Source of the DNA: Hymenobacter cellulosivorans | Lineage (GTDB): Bacteria > Bacteroidota > Bacteroidia > Cytophagales > Hymenobacteraceae | DNA: 64,000 nt | Direction of reading: 5' to 3' | Assembly (NCBI RefSeq): GCF_022919135.1 | Contig: NZ_CP095049.1 | Span: 3,166,501-3,230,500 of the forward strand | Part shown: piece by piece, positions 16,009 through 24,743 of the stretch | Position numbering within the stretch: position 1 is the stretch's first letter | How the letters are laid out: the number at the start of each line of letters is the position of its first letter | The notes under the pieces: generated by a model | Told to the model about the DNA's origin: nothing | The model's database searches: none | The model's input: only the letters and a program-made list of their open reading frames with translations | Program-made: the position numbers and the translations under genes

Positions 16009-18813
16009 TTACCGCACTACCTCCAGCCAGCCCTTGGTGGCCGGGCCGGAACCGGCCGGGCGGAGCAGGTAATAATAAACGCCCGGGGCCGCGTCCCGAC
16101 CCCAGTCGTTCTGGTAAGCGTTGGTCTGGTAGACCTTTTTGCCCCAGCGCGAATAGATTTCTAGGCTCCAGGGGCCGCGGCTCAACTCGTTGATAACGAA
16201 GGTGTCGTTACGGTTGTCACCATTGGGCGTAATAACGTTGGGCGCAAAAAAGCAGGATTCGTAGGCCACGTTGCGGCTGGCCGTGCGCGTATCACAAGGC
16301 GTGGTAATGCGCAGCGAATACAAGCCCGGCTGCGTGACCCGCAGCGTGGAGCCGGTAGAGCCATCCGACCAGCGAAACGTGACGCCGGGGCCGCTGAGGG
16401 CAGGGGCATGCAGGGTCAGGGTTTTTTCCAGGCACAGCGTCGTATCGGGGCCGAGCGTGAAAGTGGGGGCCAGCGGGGCGGTTTGTACCAGCAGGGAGTC
16501 GCGGCTGGTGCAGCCGCCCGAGTAGGTGAGCAGCACTTTGTAGTACCCCGGCCCCGTGACGATGATATCGGGCGTGGTGGCGCCGGTACTCCACTGGTAG
16601 GTCAGCGCGTCGGGGTTTAGGGCTGTGAGGCGAAGCGTGGTGTTGGGGCACAGCAACGTATCGCCGCTCACGGAAGCTACCTTCGCTACCGGCGGGCCCA
16701 CCGTGTGTTCTTGGGTGATGCTGCAGCCATCGGCAAAAGTGGCCGTCACGGCGTAGGTGCCTGCCTGGCCCACGCGCAACGTCGGGGTGGTTTCGCCGCT
16801 TCTCCAGCGGTAGCCCACCACGGCTGCGCCGCTGCCGGTTGCGGTAAGCGTGGTGCTTTGGCCCGGGCACAGCTGCTGCCGCCCGCTGATGCTAAGCCCG
16901 TTGCCCACCACGGTCACCTGAGTTGTAGCCGCGCAGCCGGAGCTGAACTGGGCCGTAACCGAATACGTGCCCGGCTGGCTCACGCTGATGCTGGGCGTAG
17001 TGGCCCCGGTGCTCCAGCGCAGGCTGCGGGCGCCCGTGGCCGTGGCGGCCAGCGTGGCCGAACTGCCCGGGCACAGCGGTGCCGTACCGCCGGTTATTTG
17101 GACGGTGGGCGTAATGCTCTGCACCCGGTGCGTTTCGGTGAAGGTATGTCCCCCGGCAAAAGTGGCCGTAACGGAATACGTGCCGGCCTGACTGACGCTG
17201 ATGCTGGCCGTAGTAGCACCAGTGCTCCAGCGGTAGCCCGTTACGGTGCCGGTAGTGGTGGCCGTGAGCTGCACCTGCCCGCCGCGGCATACCACTGAAT
17301 CGCCGTTGAGAGTCAAGCTGTTGTAGGCCCCCATCCGGGCCACGAAGCTCGGTTTTCCAAAAACGGGGCCGTTGATGCTCAGGCCCGGGCTGGTGCCGAG
17401 CTTGACGGGATATTCAAAGGCTTCTCCGCTCATGTAAGTAGTGTGGCCCGGACCTACAGCAACGCAGATACCATTGTCGGTCCGGCGACCCGCGGCCGGC
17501 GTCGCCCAGCGCCAGACACCGCTGGAGGTGAGCATGGCCGTGAACCCGTCGTGGTCACCTAGGCTAGTAAGCGAGGGTAGAGGGCCAAACTGGGCCGTGC
17601 GTTCAAAAGAGCCCGTTACGAAGCAGTTGCCGCTGGCGTCCACGGCCAGGTTGTTTGCACAGTCGTCGCCGGCTCCTCCGGCCCGTACGCCCCATTGGTA
17701 CGTGCCGGCCGGGTTGAGCTTCGCTACGAAGGCATCAGTGGCGGAAGAGGCAGTCAACTTGATTGAGCCCAGGGTGATAGAGCCCGAAAAGCCCCCGGAA
17801 ATATACGCGTTGCCCGCCGCATCAGTAGCTATTTTTGGGGCTCCATGGTGGTCAAAGGAGCCGTAGCCTCTCCCTCCAAGACTTCCGGTAATGCTAGTAG
17901 CCCAGCGTAAAGTACCTTGGTCCGTGAGTTTAGCGACAAAGCCGCCAGGTGTAGTTAAATTGAAGGGGCCATTAGTATTGGCGTTGAAATAAGCCTGGCC
18001 GGCCAGCAGTAGATTTCCCCCAGCATCAAGGGTAATGCCGCTGCCCATGTAGCCGCCCCGGCTACCGCCTGACTTAGCCCACTGCCAGGCTCCCTGGGAA
18101 TTGATTTTGGCTACAAATACATCCGAAGCTGGTTTGCCGCTGGCAATTACGGCCGGGAGTAAAACGTTGCCAAAGACCGCCGCGGAGGCATATTCACCGG
18201 TGATGTAAGCGTTGCCCCCGGCATCCACCGCAATGTCCCTGCTGTCATCCGCGCCCACACCGCCGCCCTTGGTTGCCCAGAGCCAGTTGCCATTCGGGTC
18301 CAGCTTCGCTACAAATACTTCGGCGCTGTTGAAATCAAGGCCATCGACGGAATTAACGAGCGAAATGGCCCCGAACGAAATTGTTGGACTCAGAAACGTA
18401 CCAGTGATGTAGAGGTTGCCGGCCGCATCCCGCGCAATGGCATGACCAGAATCAATATAATTTCCCCCGGCCTGGGCAACCCAGACCACGCCGCCGGCCG
18501 GGTTAACCTTAACGACCAGAATGTCGGTTTTGGCCGATGTAATCGTGGCCGAGCCATAGAGGGCGGTACCTTCATACTCGCCAACGATATAGCTATTGCC
18601 GGCCGCGTCTACGACCATATCGTAGATGAAGGAAAAGGCATTAGGACCAGTACCCACGGGTACGGCCATTTCGAACTCAGGAGCCTGGGCCCGGGCCGCC
18701 AGCGGTAGCATCAGCAGGCTGCCAAACACAAGAACCAAGGTTAGTAAAGTCCGGTAGGAGGGAAGTAGAGAAGACAAACCAATACCTATAAAAGGATAAC
18801 GGGACCCGCGCAT
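16009..18813 (-). CDS. SBBP-repeat/Ig-like surface protein with type B T9SS domain
   Basis: The 934-residue protein has an N-terminal hydrophobic signal (LLTLVLVFGSLLMLPLAARA). About 450 residues of SBBP-type beta-propeller repeats follow, recognisable by recurring DAAGNxYITG and VxVAKLxPxG units. Next come about five Ig-like modules with the pattern WSTGATTxSISVSQxGTYSVTA, and a gliding-motility-associated type B T9SS domain at the end (FFAPNVITPNGDNRNDTF, then IYSRWGKKVYQT). It should be exported and attached to the cell surface, probably as an adhesin-like or structural protein. The ATG at 18813 sits just before the signal; an earlier start at 18861 cannot be excluded. Confidence 0.85.
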   Translation of the reverse strand: MRGSRYPFIGIGLSSLLPSYRTLLTLVLVFGSLLMLPLAARAQAPEFEMAVPVGTGPNAFSFIYDMVVDAAGNSYIVGEYEGTALYGSATITSAKTDILVVKVNPAGGVVWVAQAGGNYIDSGHAIARDAAGNLYITGTFLSPTISFGAISLVNSVDGLDFNSAEVFVAKLDPNGNWLWATKGGGVGADDSRDIAVDAGGNAYITGEYASAAVFGNVLLPAVIASGKPASDVFVAKINSQGAWQWAKSGGSRGGYMGSGITLDAGGNLLLAGQAYFNANTNGPFNLTTPGGFVAKLTDQGTLRWATSITGSLGGRGYGSFDHHGAPKIATDAAGNAYISGGFSGSITLGSIKLTASSATDAFVAKLNPAGTYQWGVRAGGAGDDCANNLAVDASGNCFVTGSFERTAQFGPLPSLTSLGDHDGFTAMLTSSGVWRWATPAAGRRTDNGICVAVGPGHTTYMSGEAFEYPVKLGTSPGLSINGPVFGKPSFVARMGAYNSLTLNGDSVVCRGGQVQLTATTTGTVTGYRWSTGATTASISVSQAGTYSVTATFAGGHTFTETHRVQSITPTVQITGGTAPLCPGSSATLAATATGARSLRWSTGATTPSISVSQPGTYSVTAQFSSGCAATTQVTVVGNGLSISGRQQLCPGQSTTLTATGSGAAVVGYRWRSGETTPTLRVGQAGTYAVTATFADGCSITQEHTVGPPVAKVASVSGDTLLCPNTTLRLTALNPDALTYQWSTGATTPDIIVTGPGYYKVLLTYSGGCTSRDSLLVQTAPLAPTFTLGPDTTLCLEKTLTLHAPALSGPGVTFRWSDGSTGSTLRVTQPGLYSLRITTPCDTRTASRNVAYESCFFAPNVITPNGDNRNDTFVINELSRGPWSLEIYSRWGKKVYQTNAYQNDWGRDAAPGVYYYLLRPAGSGPATKGWLEVVR

Positions 18814-18964
18814 CAGGCGGCTTTCAGCCAAAATTGGAGAGAAATAGCCGTGGTCCAACAAAAGCTGGGCAAAGCTACAACATCGATGCCGGCTGTTTAT
18901 ACCTGATTCGATATATAAAGCAGCTTGTGGAGCACAACACTAGTAACTGCCTGGTGCTAATGCG

Positions 18965-18972
18965 TATGTTTG
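18965..18972 (+). promoter_or_regulatory. -7 box abutting the DinB/YfiT start codon
   Basis: TATGTTTG is a perfect TAnnTTTG match, and the ATG begins 6 bases after it, at 18978. Transcription from this box would start at or next to the ATG and give a leaderless mRNA. No -33 TTG is seen. Confidence 0.45.
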
Positions 18973-18977
18973 GCAGC

Positions 18978-19514
18978 ATGGAAACGAGCCTGACCGACCT
19001 GCAATATCCCATTGGCAAGCCCACACTGCCCGACGGACCCCTAACGCCCACCGAGCGGACGGAATATATCAACCAGCTAGCCGCCTTGCCGGCCCTGCTC
19101 ACCGCTGCGGCCCGCAAGGCTGGGGGTGTGCGCCTGGAAAACTCCTACCGCCCCGGCGGCTGGAGCGGCCGGCAGGTGCTGCACCACGTGGCCGACGTAC
19201 ACCAGAACTTCGACATGCGGTTTCGCCTGGCGCTGACCGAGGAGAATCCCACCATCCGCCCCTTCGACATGAATGCCTGGAATGAGCTGCCTGACGTGGC
19301 CGCCTCCCCCGTCACCGTGTCGCTGACCCTGCTGGAGGCCGTTCACTCGCGCTGGGTCACGCTGCTCTGGCACCTGACCGACGAGCAGTGGCAGCGCACC
19401 TTTTACCACCCCAGCTACCAGCGCGCCTACACCCTGGAGCAGGCCCTGGTACAATACAGCTGGCACGGCCGTCACCACCTGGCTCATATCGAGCTGCTGA
19501 GCCGGGAGGAGTAA
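18978..19514 (+). CDS. DinB/YfiT-family putative metal-dependent hydrolase or thiol transferase
   Basis: The 178-residue protein matches the YfiT/BstA branch of the DinB four-helix fold: MDxLQYPIGKP-like start, YRPGGWSGRQVLHHVADVHQN, and WHGRHHLAHI near the end. The histidines in these two blocks form the metal site. In Bacillus the family transfers bacillithiol to electrophiles; the role here is inferred. The start METSLTDLQYPIGK at 18978 matches the family, so the open frame back to 18834 is left out. It is convergent with the SMP-30 gene, with a 16-base gap. Confidence 0.8.
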   Translation: METSLTDLQYPIGKPTLPDGPLTPTERTEYINQLAALPALLTAAARKAGGVRLENSYRPGGWSGRQVLHHVADVHQNFDMRFRLALTEENPTIRPFDMNAWNELPDVAASPVTVSLTLLEAVHSRWVTLLWHLTDEQWQRTFYHPSYQRAYTLEQALVQYSWHGRHHLAHIELLSREE

Positions 19515-19530
19515 GGTTTTTTTCTGCTTT

Positions 19531-20430
19531 TTACGCGCCCCGGTACTCGTTGGCGGGCACGCCCACGGCGCCGGGCTCAGTGGCAAAGACGTTACCGCTG
19601 AGCGGGTACTGGGCCAGTTGCTCGGGTGTCAGATCCTGGCGGGCTGTGGTAATAAACAGCGTTGTAAGGCCCGGACCGCCAAAGGCACAGGAAGTGGTAT
19701 GCGGCGCGGGTACCGGCACCGAAGCCAGCTTTTCACCTGAGGCGGGGTCGTAGCACACCACTTGGGCTCCACCCCAGAGCGCAATCCAGAGGTGGTTGTC
19801 GGCGTCGATGGTCATGCCGTCGGGGGAGCCGTCTTTTTCCGGAATCCGGATAATCACGCGGCCGTTGGTAATAGCCCCGCTGGCGTGGTCGTAGTCGAAG
19901 GCCTGCACCGACTGGGTGGGCGTGTCGACGTAGTACATCGTGCGTTGGTCCTGGGTCCAGACCAAGCCATTGGAAATTGAAACCCCGGCCAACATGGTGT
20001 GCAGGCTGCCGTCGGCATCGAGCCGGTACAGCGCAGCCTGGTGCTCGGCGCCGTCCATGTCGAGCGTACCGACCCAAAACCGCCCGGCCGGGTCGCACTT
20101 CCCGTCGTTGAAGCGCAGACTGGGAGTTTCCAGCGGGTTGACCAAACAAGTCAGTTCGCCGGTACCGGTGTGGAGCCGGTGCAAACCGCTTTGCAGGGCC
20201 ACCAGCACAGAATCGGGGCCAGCCGGCACCACGGTACCCACTTTGGAGCCAGTCGGCAGCTGCCGGTCGTGGCCAGTGACTGGATCAAAAATGTGGAGAG
20301 CCTGTCCTTCGATATCAACCCAGTACAGGCGTTGGTCGAGCGGGTTCCAGAGCGCGCCTTCACCCAGCTGGGCCTGGGCCGGCACGGCCACGCGCACGGC
20401 CGGAGCGGAGGTTGGGACTGGCGTCATCAT
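19531..20430 (-). CDS. SMP-30/gluconolactonase-family lactonase
   Basis: A six-bladed beta-propeller lactonase of 299 residues. Metal-binding residues are visible in LGEGALW (Glu), ISNGLVW (Asn) and SPDGMTID (Asp), all standard for SMP-30. Family members hydrolyse sugar lactones to aldonates. As last gene of the galactonate operon it probably opens D-galactono-lactone to D-galactonate. Its ATG overlaps the stop of dgoK (ATGA), so translation is coupled. A second in-frame ATG directly follows the first. Confidence 0.87.
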   Translation of the reverse strand: MMTPVPTSAPAVRVAVPAQAQLGEGALWNPLDQRLYWVDIEGQALHIFDPVTGHDRQLPTGSKVGTVVPAGPDSVLVALQSGLHRLHTGTGELTCLVNPLETPSLRFNDGKCDPAGRFWVGTLDMDGAEHQAALYRLDADGSLHTMLAGVSISNGLVWTQDQRTMYYVDTPTQSVQAFDYDHASGAITNGRVIIRIPEKDGSPDGMTIDADNHLWIALWGGAQVVCYDPASGEKLASVPVPAPHTTSCAFGGPGLTTLFITTARQDLTPEQLAQYPLSGNVFATEPGAVGVPANEYRGA

Positions 20431-21440
20431 TCAGCGGGTTTTGAGTTGGTAAGCTGGCCCGACTTGCGCAGGCGCTGCAGCACCGCGGCCTGACCTTGCA
20501 AAGTAACTTCCTCGGCACCTTTGATGGTCAGGGAAGTTAGCCGCTCGGTAATGCCCAGCAGTTGCAGAGCCGCTTTGTAGTGCTGCACCAGGGCTTCTTC
20601 GCCGGCCAGCACCACCGGGCCGCGGAAGCCAGGGGGAAACGTACTTAGCTCAGAGCCAATAAGCAGGCCGCTGAGAAAAAAGAAGTTCTCGGGCTTGCTG
20701 CGCTTGTCAAACAGTTGGTTGGTACGCACCAGAAAGGCGTTGTGCAGCAGGTTTTCGGCCTGGCTGGCCTGCACGCCTTGTTCGAAAGCCTGCCGGTGTT
20801 CGGGCCGCTGGAAGTCGTCGGCTTTTTCCACGGCCGAGGCCAGAATGCTTTGCTTGGAAAGCAGGGCGAAAAACTCCCCGGTCATGTAGGTTTTCAGCTC
20901 CGTAGCCTGGCCCTGGCGAATGGTAACGTGCTTGGCGTGAGTGCCCGGGTGCAGAAACAACTGCTCCTGCTCGGTAGCGGCAAAGCCGCAGCCCACGAGC
21001 TGCACTTCCTCGCCCCGCATCACGTCGTCCTCACTCTTAACCCCCGAAATGAGCAGCACCGGGTGGGCAAAATCAGCCGAGGCGGGCAGCAGCTTGGTGT
21101 CGAGGTCGGAGCCGTCCACGGCGAAGGGCAGGGCTTTGTAGGGCAATTCCAGCATGCCCACCGTGGAGGAGGCCATACCCGAAATGACGACCGGCACGCC
21201 GCTCAGCGGGCGGCCAAACTCCTGCTCGATTTTCTGCGCATGCCCAGCCAGAATCTGGAGGTAGAAGCCCAGGCGCCGGTCATCTGGCTGCTTAGTTTCC
21301 TGCCACTTGGCAAAGGTGGCCGCGTTGCCCTCGTCCGATTTCGAGGTGGCTACCACCCGCAAACCGGGCAGCTCCACCAGCTTCAGCCGAAACGACGACG
21401 TGCCCCAGTCACAGCTCAGAAAGTGCGTTAATTCGTCCAT
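20427..21440 (-). CDS. dgoK: 2-dehydro-3-deoxygalactonokinase
   Basis: DgoK phosphorylates 2-keto-3-deoxygalactonate at C6 using ATP. The 337-residue protein starts with the family's phosphate-binding motif LSCDWGTSSFRLKLV and contains VVISGMASSTVGMLELPY and LFLHPGTHAKHV, both typical of DgoK. It lies between dgoD (47 bases upstream) and the lactonase, with a 4-base overlap to the latter. The order aldolase, dehydratase, kinase, lactonase on one strand indicates one operon for D-galactonate use. Confidence 0.92.
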   Translation of the reverse strand: MDELTHFLSCDWGTSSFRLKLVELPGLRVVATSKSDEGNAATFAKWQETKQPDDRRLGFYLQILAGHAQKIEQEFGRPLSGVPVVISGMASSTVGMLELPYKALPFAVDGSDLDTKLLPASADFAHPVLLISGVKSEDDVMRGEEVQLVGCGFAATEQEQLFLHPGTHAKHVTIRQGQATELKTYMTGEFFALLSKQSILASAVEKADDFQRPEHRQAFEQGVQASQAENLLHNAFLVRTNQLFDKRSKPENFFFLSGLLIGSELSTFPPGFRGPVVLAGEEALVQHYKAALQLLGITERLTSLTIKGAEEVTLQGQAAVLQRLRKSGQLTNSKPAE

Positions 21441-21487
21441 AGCGCAGGTTTAAACCCAGTTCGTATTCTGGTCTCTACGCAAACTGA

Positions 21488-22633
21488 CTACCATTCGGCC
21501 ACGCTGCCGTCGGTGTTGCGCCACACCGGGTTCTTCCAGTTGTGCCCGATTTGGGCGCGTTGCTTCACATATTCCTCGTTGATTTCGATGCCCAGCCCCG
21601 GCCCGGTCGGGATGTTGGCGTAGCCGTTGTGGTACTCAAACACGGTCGGGTCCACGAGGTAATCGAGCAGGTCATTGCCCACGTTGTAGTGAATACCCAG
21701 ACTCTGTTCCTGAATAAAAGCGTTGTGGCAGGTGGCATCCACTTGCAGGCAGGCGGCCAGGGCAATGGGCCCGAGCGGGCAGTGGGGGGCCGCGGCCACG
21801 TCGAAAGCCTCGGCCATGCTGATGATTTTCTTGCACTCGGTGATGCCGCCGGCGTGCGAGAGGTCGGGCTGAATAATGTCGGCGTAGCCGTCGATGAGCA
21901 GCTGCTTGAAGTCCCAGCGGGAAAACATCCTTTCGCCGGTGGCAATGGGAATGGACGTGTGGCGGGCAATGTCGCGCAGGGCCTCGTTGTTTTCGGCCAG
22001 CACCGGCTCTTCAATAAACATCGGCCGGAACGGCTCCAGCTCCTTGGCCAGAATCTTGGCCATGGGCTTGTGCACCCGCCCGTGAAAATCCACCCCGATG
22101 CCCAAATACGGATCCACGGCACGTACGGCGGCAATGCGGGCCACGGCGGCGTCAATCTTGGCGTAGCTATCCAGGTAGCCCATCTCGTCGGTGGCATTCA
22201 TCTTGATGGCCGTGAAGCCCTTGTCGACCATGCCCTGGGCCGCCAAACCCACGTCGTGGGGCCGGTCGCCGCCAATCCAGGAGTAAACCCGCATCGTGTC
22301 GCGGGCCAGACCGCCGAGCAGCTGGTAGATAGGGGCGTTGAAAAACTTGCCCTTGATGTCCCACAGGGCCTGGTCGATGCCGGCCAGGGCGCTCATCAGA
22401 ATCGGGCCACCCCGGTAAAAGCCACCCCGGTAGAGCACGTTCCAGTGGTCCTCGATGGGCAGCGGACTTTTGCCCAGCAGGTTGCCCATCAGCTCCTGCA
22501 CGGCCGTGGCCACGGTGGCGGCCTTGCCCTCAATCACCGGTTCGCCCCAGCCCACGAGGCCTTCATCGGTTTCGATTTTGAGAAACAGCCAGCGTGGCGG
22601 CACCTGATACAGCTTAAAACCGGTGATTTTCAT
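21488..22633 (-). CDS. dgoD: D-galactonate dehydratase
   Basis: An enolase-superfamily (mandelate racemase subgroup) dehydratase of 381 residues; it converts D-galactonate to 2-keto-3-deoxygalactonate. Opening [20 protein letters not shown] is typical of DgoD. Metal ligands are visible in VDFHGRV (Asp), FIEEPV (Glu) and [11 protein letters not shown] (Glu). A catalytic His lies in HCPLGPIAL. Full length and no disruptions. It follows the aldolase gene by 29 bases. Confidence 0.93.
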   Translation of the reverse strand: MKITGFKLYQVPPRWLFLKIETDEGLVGWGEPVIEGKAATVATAVQELMGNLLGKSPLPIEDHWNVLYRGGFYRGGPILMSALAGIDQALWDIKGKFFNAPIYQLLGGLARDTMRVYSWIGGDRPHDVGLAAQGMVDKGFTAIKMNATDEMGYLDSYAKIDAAVARIAAVRAVDPYLGIGVDFHGRVHKPMAKILAKELEPFRPMFIEEPVLAENNEALRDIARHTSIPIATGERMFSRWDFKQLLIDGYADIIQPDLSHAGGITECKKIISMAEAFDVAAAPHCPLGPIALAACLQVDATCHNAFIQEQSLGIHYNVGNDLLDYLVDPTVFEYHNGYANIPTGPGLGIEINEEYVKQRAQIGHNWKNPVWRNTDGSVAEW

Positions 22634-22662
22634 AGGTAGTGAATTGAGAAATGAGGAGCAGG

Positions 22663-23298
22663 CTACTGGGCCGAAATAGCCTCTACAAATTGCTGGGCCT
22701 TATGGGTAAGCTGCCGCAGGTACTCGTCCGACACGGGCTGGCTGGTATCGACCAAGGAGCTGCCCAGTCCATAGGCTGCCGCGCCGGCCTGCTTAAACTC
22801 GCGGATGTTGTCCAGCTTCACCCCGCCCGTGGGCATAAGCGGAATAAAGGGCAGCGGCCCTTTGATATCCTTGAAATACGTGGCGCCCAACGAAGCCGGA
22901 AACACCTTGATGATGTCGGCGCCGTGCTCGTAGGCGGTCAGGATTTCGGTGGGCGTGAAGGCCCCGGGAATGCTGATGGCCCCGTAGCGCTTGGTCATTT
23001 TGATGGTCTTCACATTCAGCGTAGGCGAGATGATAAACCGGGCCCCGGCGTTGAGGGCCAGGCGGGCCGTTTCGGGGTCCAGCACGGTGCCCGCGCCCAC
23101 CATCATTTCCTCGCCCAGCTCCGTGGCCACTTTCTCGATGCCTTCCAAGGCTTTAGGCGAGTTGATGGTAATTTCCACCGACCGGATGCCACCCGCGTGC
23201 AGGGCCCGCACAATGCTCACCAAATCGTCGGGGTTGGCCCCGCGGATAATCGAAACCAGCTGGTGCTGGAGCAAATGGGATAAAACAGAAGGTGCCAT
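22663..23298 (-). CDS. dgoA: 2-dehydro-3-deoxy-6-phosphogalactonate aldolase
   Basis: A class I KDPG/KDPGal aldolase of 211 residues. It cleaves the phosphorylated keto-deoxy sugar acid to pyruvate and glyceraldehyde 3-phosphate. The proton-shuttling Glu lies in SVEITINSP, and the Schiff-base Lys in [18 protein letters not shown] binds phosphate. From sequence alone KDPG aldolase is possible, but the adjacent dgoD and dgoK point to the galactonate branch. It is the first gene of the dgo set and lies 83 bases downstream of gpmA. Confidence 0.88.
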   Translation of the reverse strand: MAPSVLSHLLQHQLVSIIRGANPDDLVSIVRALHAGGIRSVEITINSPKALEGIEKVATELGEEMMVGAGTVLDPETARLALNAGARFIISPTLNVKTIKMTKRYGAISIPGAFTPTEILTAYEHGADIIKVFPASLGATYFKDIKGPLPFIPLMPTGGVKLDNIREFKQAGAAAYGLGSSLVDTSQPVSDEYLRQLTHKAQQFVEAISAQ

Positions 23299-23381
23299 AG
23301 CGGTACTCTACAGTGAGGTTGGATAGAAAAAGGCCGGTTTGCTTAACGCAGCAATGGCCGGCCGCGTTGATGTAGCCGCGC

Positions 23382-23987
23382 TTATAAGTCCCACATACGC
23401 CCGATGTGCAGGTCGGCTGTCAGCTCGTATACCCGTACGCCGCCGGTCGGAATTTCCAGGGCTTCCACCTGGGCCACGGTCAGGCTTTCGAGCTGCATGC
23501 GCAGGGCCCGCAGCGTGTTGCCGTGCGACACGACCAGCACGTGCTGGCCGCGTTGCAGCTGGGGCGCAATTTCCTGCTCGTAGTAGGCTACGGCCCGTTC
23601 CTGGGTGTGGTGCAGGGTTTCGCCCTCGGGCGGGGCGTCCTCGTAGCTGCGCCGCCAGGTATTGACCTGCGTTAAGCCGTATTTGCGGACGGTTTCAGCT
23701 TTGTTCAACCCCTGCAGCGCCCCGTACATCCGTTCCCGCAGCGCATCGGCGGCATGTACCGGCACCGTAGCTTGGTGCAGCTGCTCCAGAATCAGCTCCA
23801 GGGTGTGCCGGGAACGGACCAGCGTGGAGCAATAAGCTTGGTCGAAGTGAAAGTCGCGCAGCTTGGCCCCGGCGGCCCGGGCTTCGGCCTCGCCCTGGGG
23901 CGTGAGGGCCACGTCGAGCCAGCCCGTAAATACGTTAGCCAGATTAGCCACCGACTGCCCGTGCCGGACCAAAACCAGAGTTGCCAT
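23382..23987 (-). CDS. gpmA: 2,3-bisphosphoglycerate-dependent phosphoglycerate mutase
   Basis: The 201-residue protein is a histidine phosphatase-fold mutase: LVLVRHGQSVANLANVFTGW carries the phospho-accepting His, RERMYGALQGLNK matches GpmA, and VVSHGNTLRAL carries the second His. It interconverts 3- and 2-phosphoglycerate in glycolysis. It is somewhat shorter than E. coli GpmA (about 250), as in many Bacteroidota. The ATG at 23987 fits the first strand; the extension to 24035 is not conserved-looking. A near-consensus -7 box (minus-strand TACTATTG, 24015-24022) lies upstream. Co-transcription with dgoA would link galactonate-derived triose to pyruvate. Confidence 0.9.
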   Translation of the reverse strand: MATLVLVRHGQSVANLANVFTGWLDVALTPQGEAEARAAGAKLRDFHFDQAYCSTLVRSRHTLELILEQLHQATVPVHAADALRERMYGALQGLNKAETVRKYGLTQVNTWRRSYEDAPPEGETLHHTQERAVAYYEQEIAPQLQRGQHVLVVSHGNTLRALRMQLESLTVAQVEALEIPTGGVRVYELTADLHIGRMWDL

Positions 23988-24025
23988 AAGAGCGTGGTTA
24001 GGTTGGAAAAGGCTCAATAGTATGC

Positions 24026-24078
24026 CAACCCACATGAATGCGGCGTGAAGTACGGCAACGCCGCATTCATGCGGGTTG
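24026..24078. repeat. 21-bp inverted repeat between divergent genes
   Basis: Arms 24026-24046 and 24058-24078 are complementary at 20 of 21 positions, the exception being a G-U compatible pair. They flank an 11-base spacer just upstream of the predicted gpmA promoter. Confidence 0.8.
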
Positions 24079-24191
24079 CCAGTCAGCAGCCACTCTGGTG
24101 GTGAAAACTAGAATGGTTCGGGCCTCCTTCGTAATTTCACGGCGTCGGTGCCGGTGCCGGCTCTGTAGCCCGTAGCTTTTCCCTTGCTCCT

Positions 24192-24434
24192 ATGAAGATT
24201 ACCCCGTTTTTTGTTGGTGCCCTGCTTATGGGGAGCACCCTGCTAAGCAGCTGCAATCAGCAAGCCGCCGATACCAAGGCCACCGAGCAGCCCGACTCCG
24301 CCGCAACCACCGAAGCTGCCACTACTCCGGTGAAGGCGGCTCTCTATGAGTGCCCCATGGGTTGCGAAGGCAGCCAGAGCGACAAACCCGGCAAGTGCCC
24401 GGTTTGTGAAATGGAACTCGAAAAGAAAAGCTAG
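24192..24434 (+). CDS. Small lipoprotein with heavy-metal-binding domain
   Basis: The 80-residue protein has a lipoprotein signal with lipobox LSSC (Cys21), a Thr/Ala/Glu-rich linker and a C-terminal YECPMGCEGSQSDKPGKCP module followed by VCEMEL. This Cys-rich unit is the heavy-metal-binding domain also found at the ends of CusB-type copper efflux proteins. It should sit in the periplasm anchored by lipid and bind copper or a similar ion. A near-consensus -7 box (TAGCTTTT, 24173-24180) precedes the ATG. A strong terminator follows, so it is monocistronic. Confidence 0.8.
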   Translation: MKITPFFVGALLMGSTLLSSCNQQAADTKATEQPDSAATTEAATTPVKAALYECPMGCEGSQSDKPGKCPVCEMELEKKS

Positions 24435-24460
24435 GTCCGCCTTCTTTGCTCATTTGTCAG

Positions 24461-24527
24461 GCCCCGGCGGCCGGATGAAGTCACCCACAACAAGGTGAGT
24501 TTATCCGGCCGCCGGGGCTTTATTTTT
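24461..24527 (+). terminator. Intrinsic terminator of the lipoprotein gene
   Basis: A perfect 16-bp GC-rich stem (24461-24476 with 24503-24518), with a second inner 5-bp stem (TCACC/GGTGA), is followed by TTTATTTTTT. Confidence 0.9.
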
Positions 24528-24743
24528 TCCTGTTAGAAGACCCCGCAAAAGACGCTGCTACCAGATAAATTGACCCCAAACGTTTGCGGAAACCCATTCA
24601 GTTGCATTATTTACAGGAATAGGAAAGCATGAATATTGCTAAATAGGCCTTTTTTAGCGGACAATTCCGCATTTGAAACCAAGCTAAGTATTTGCATAAG
24701 TGCAGTAAACTCATTACTTGCATCTGCTTAACAATTCGGTAAC
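24528..24743. other. AT-rich leader region of the pyrimidine degradation genes
   Basis: No gene is seen. The segment is AT-rich and likely holds the mmsA promoter. A TTG at 24692 with TACTTG 20 bases later is only a weak match to the consensus. Confidence 0.4.
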
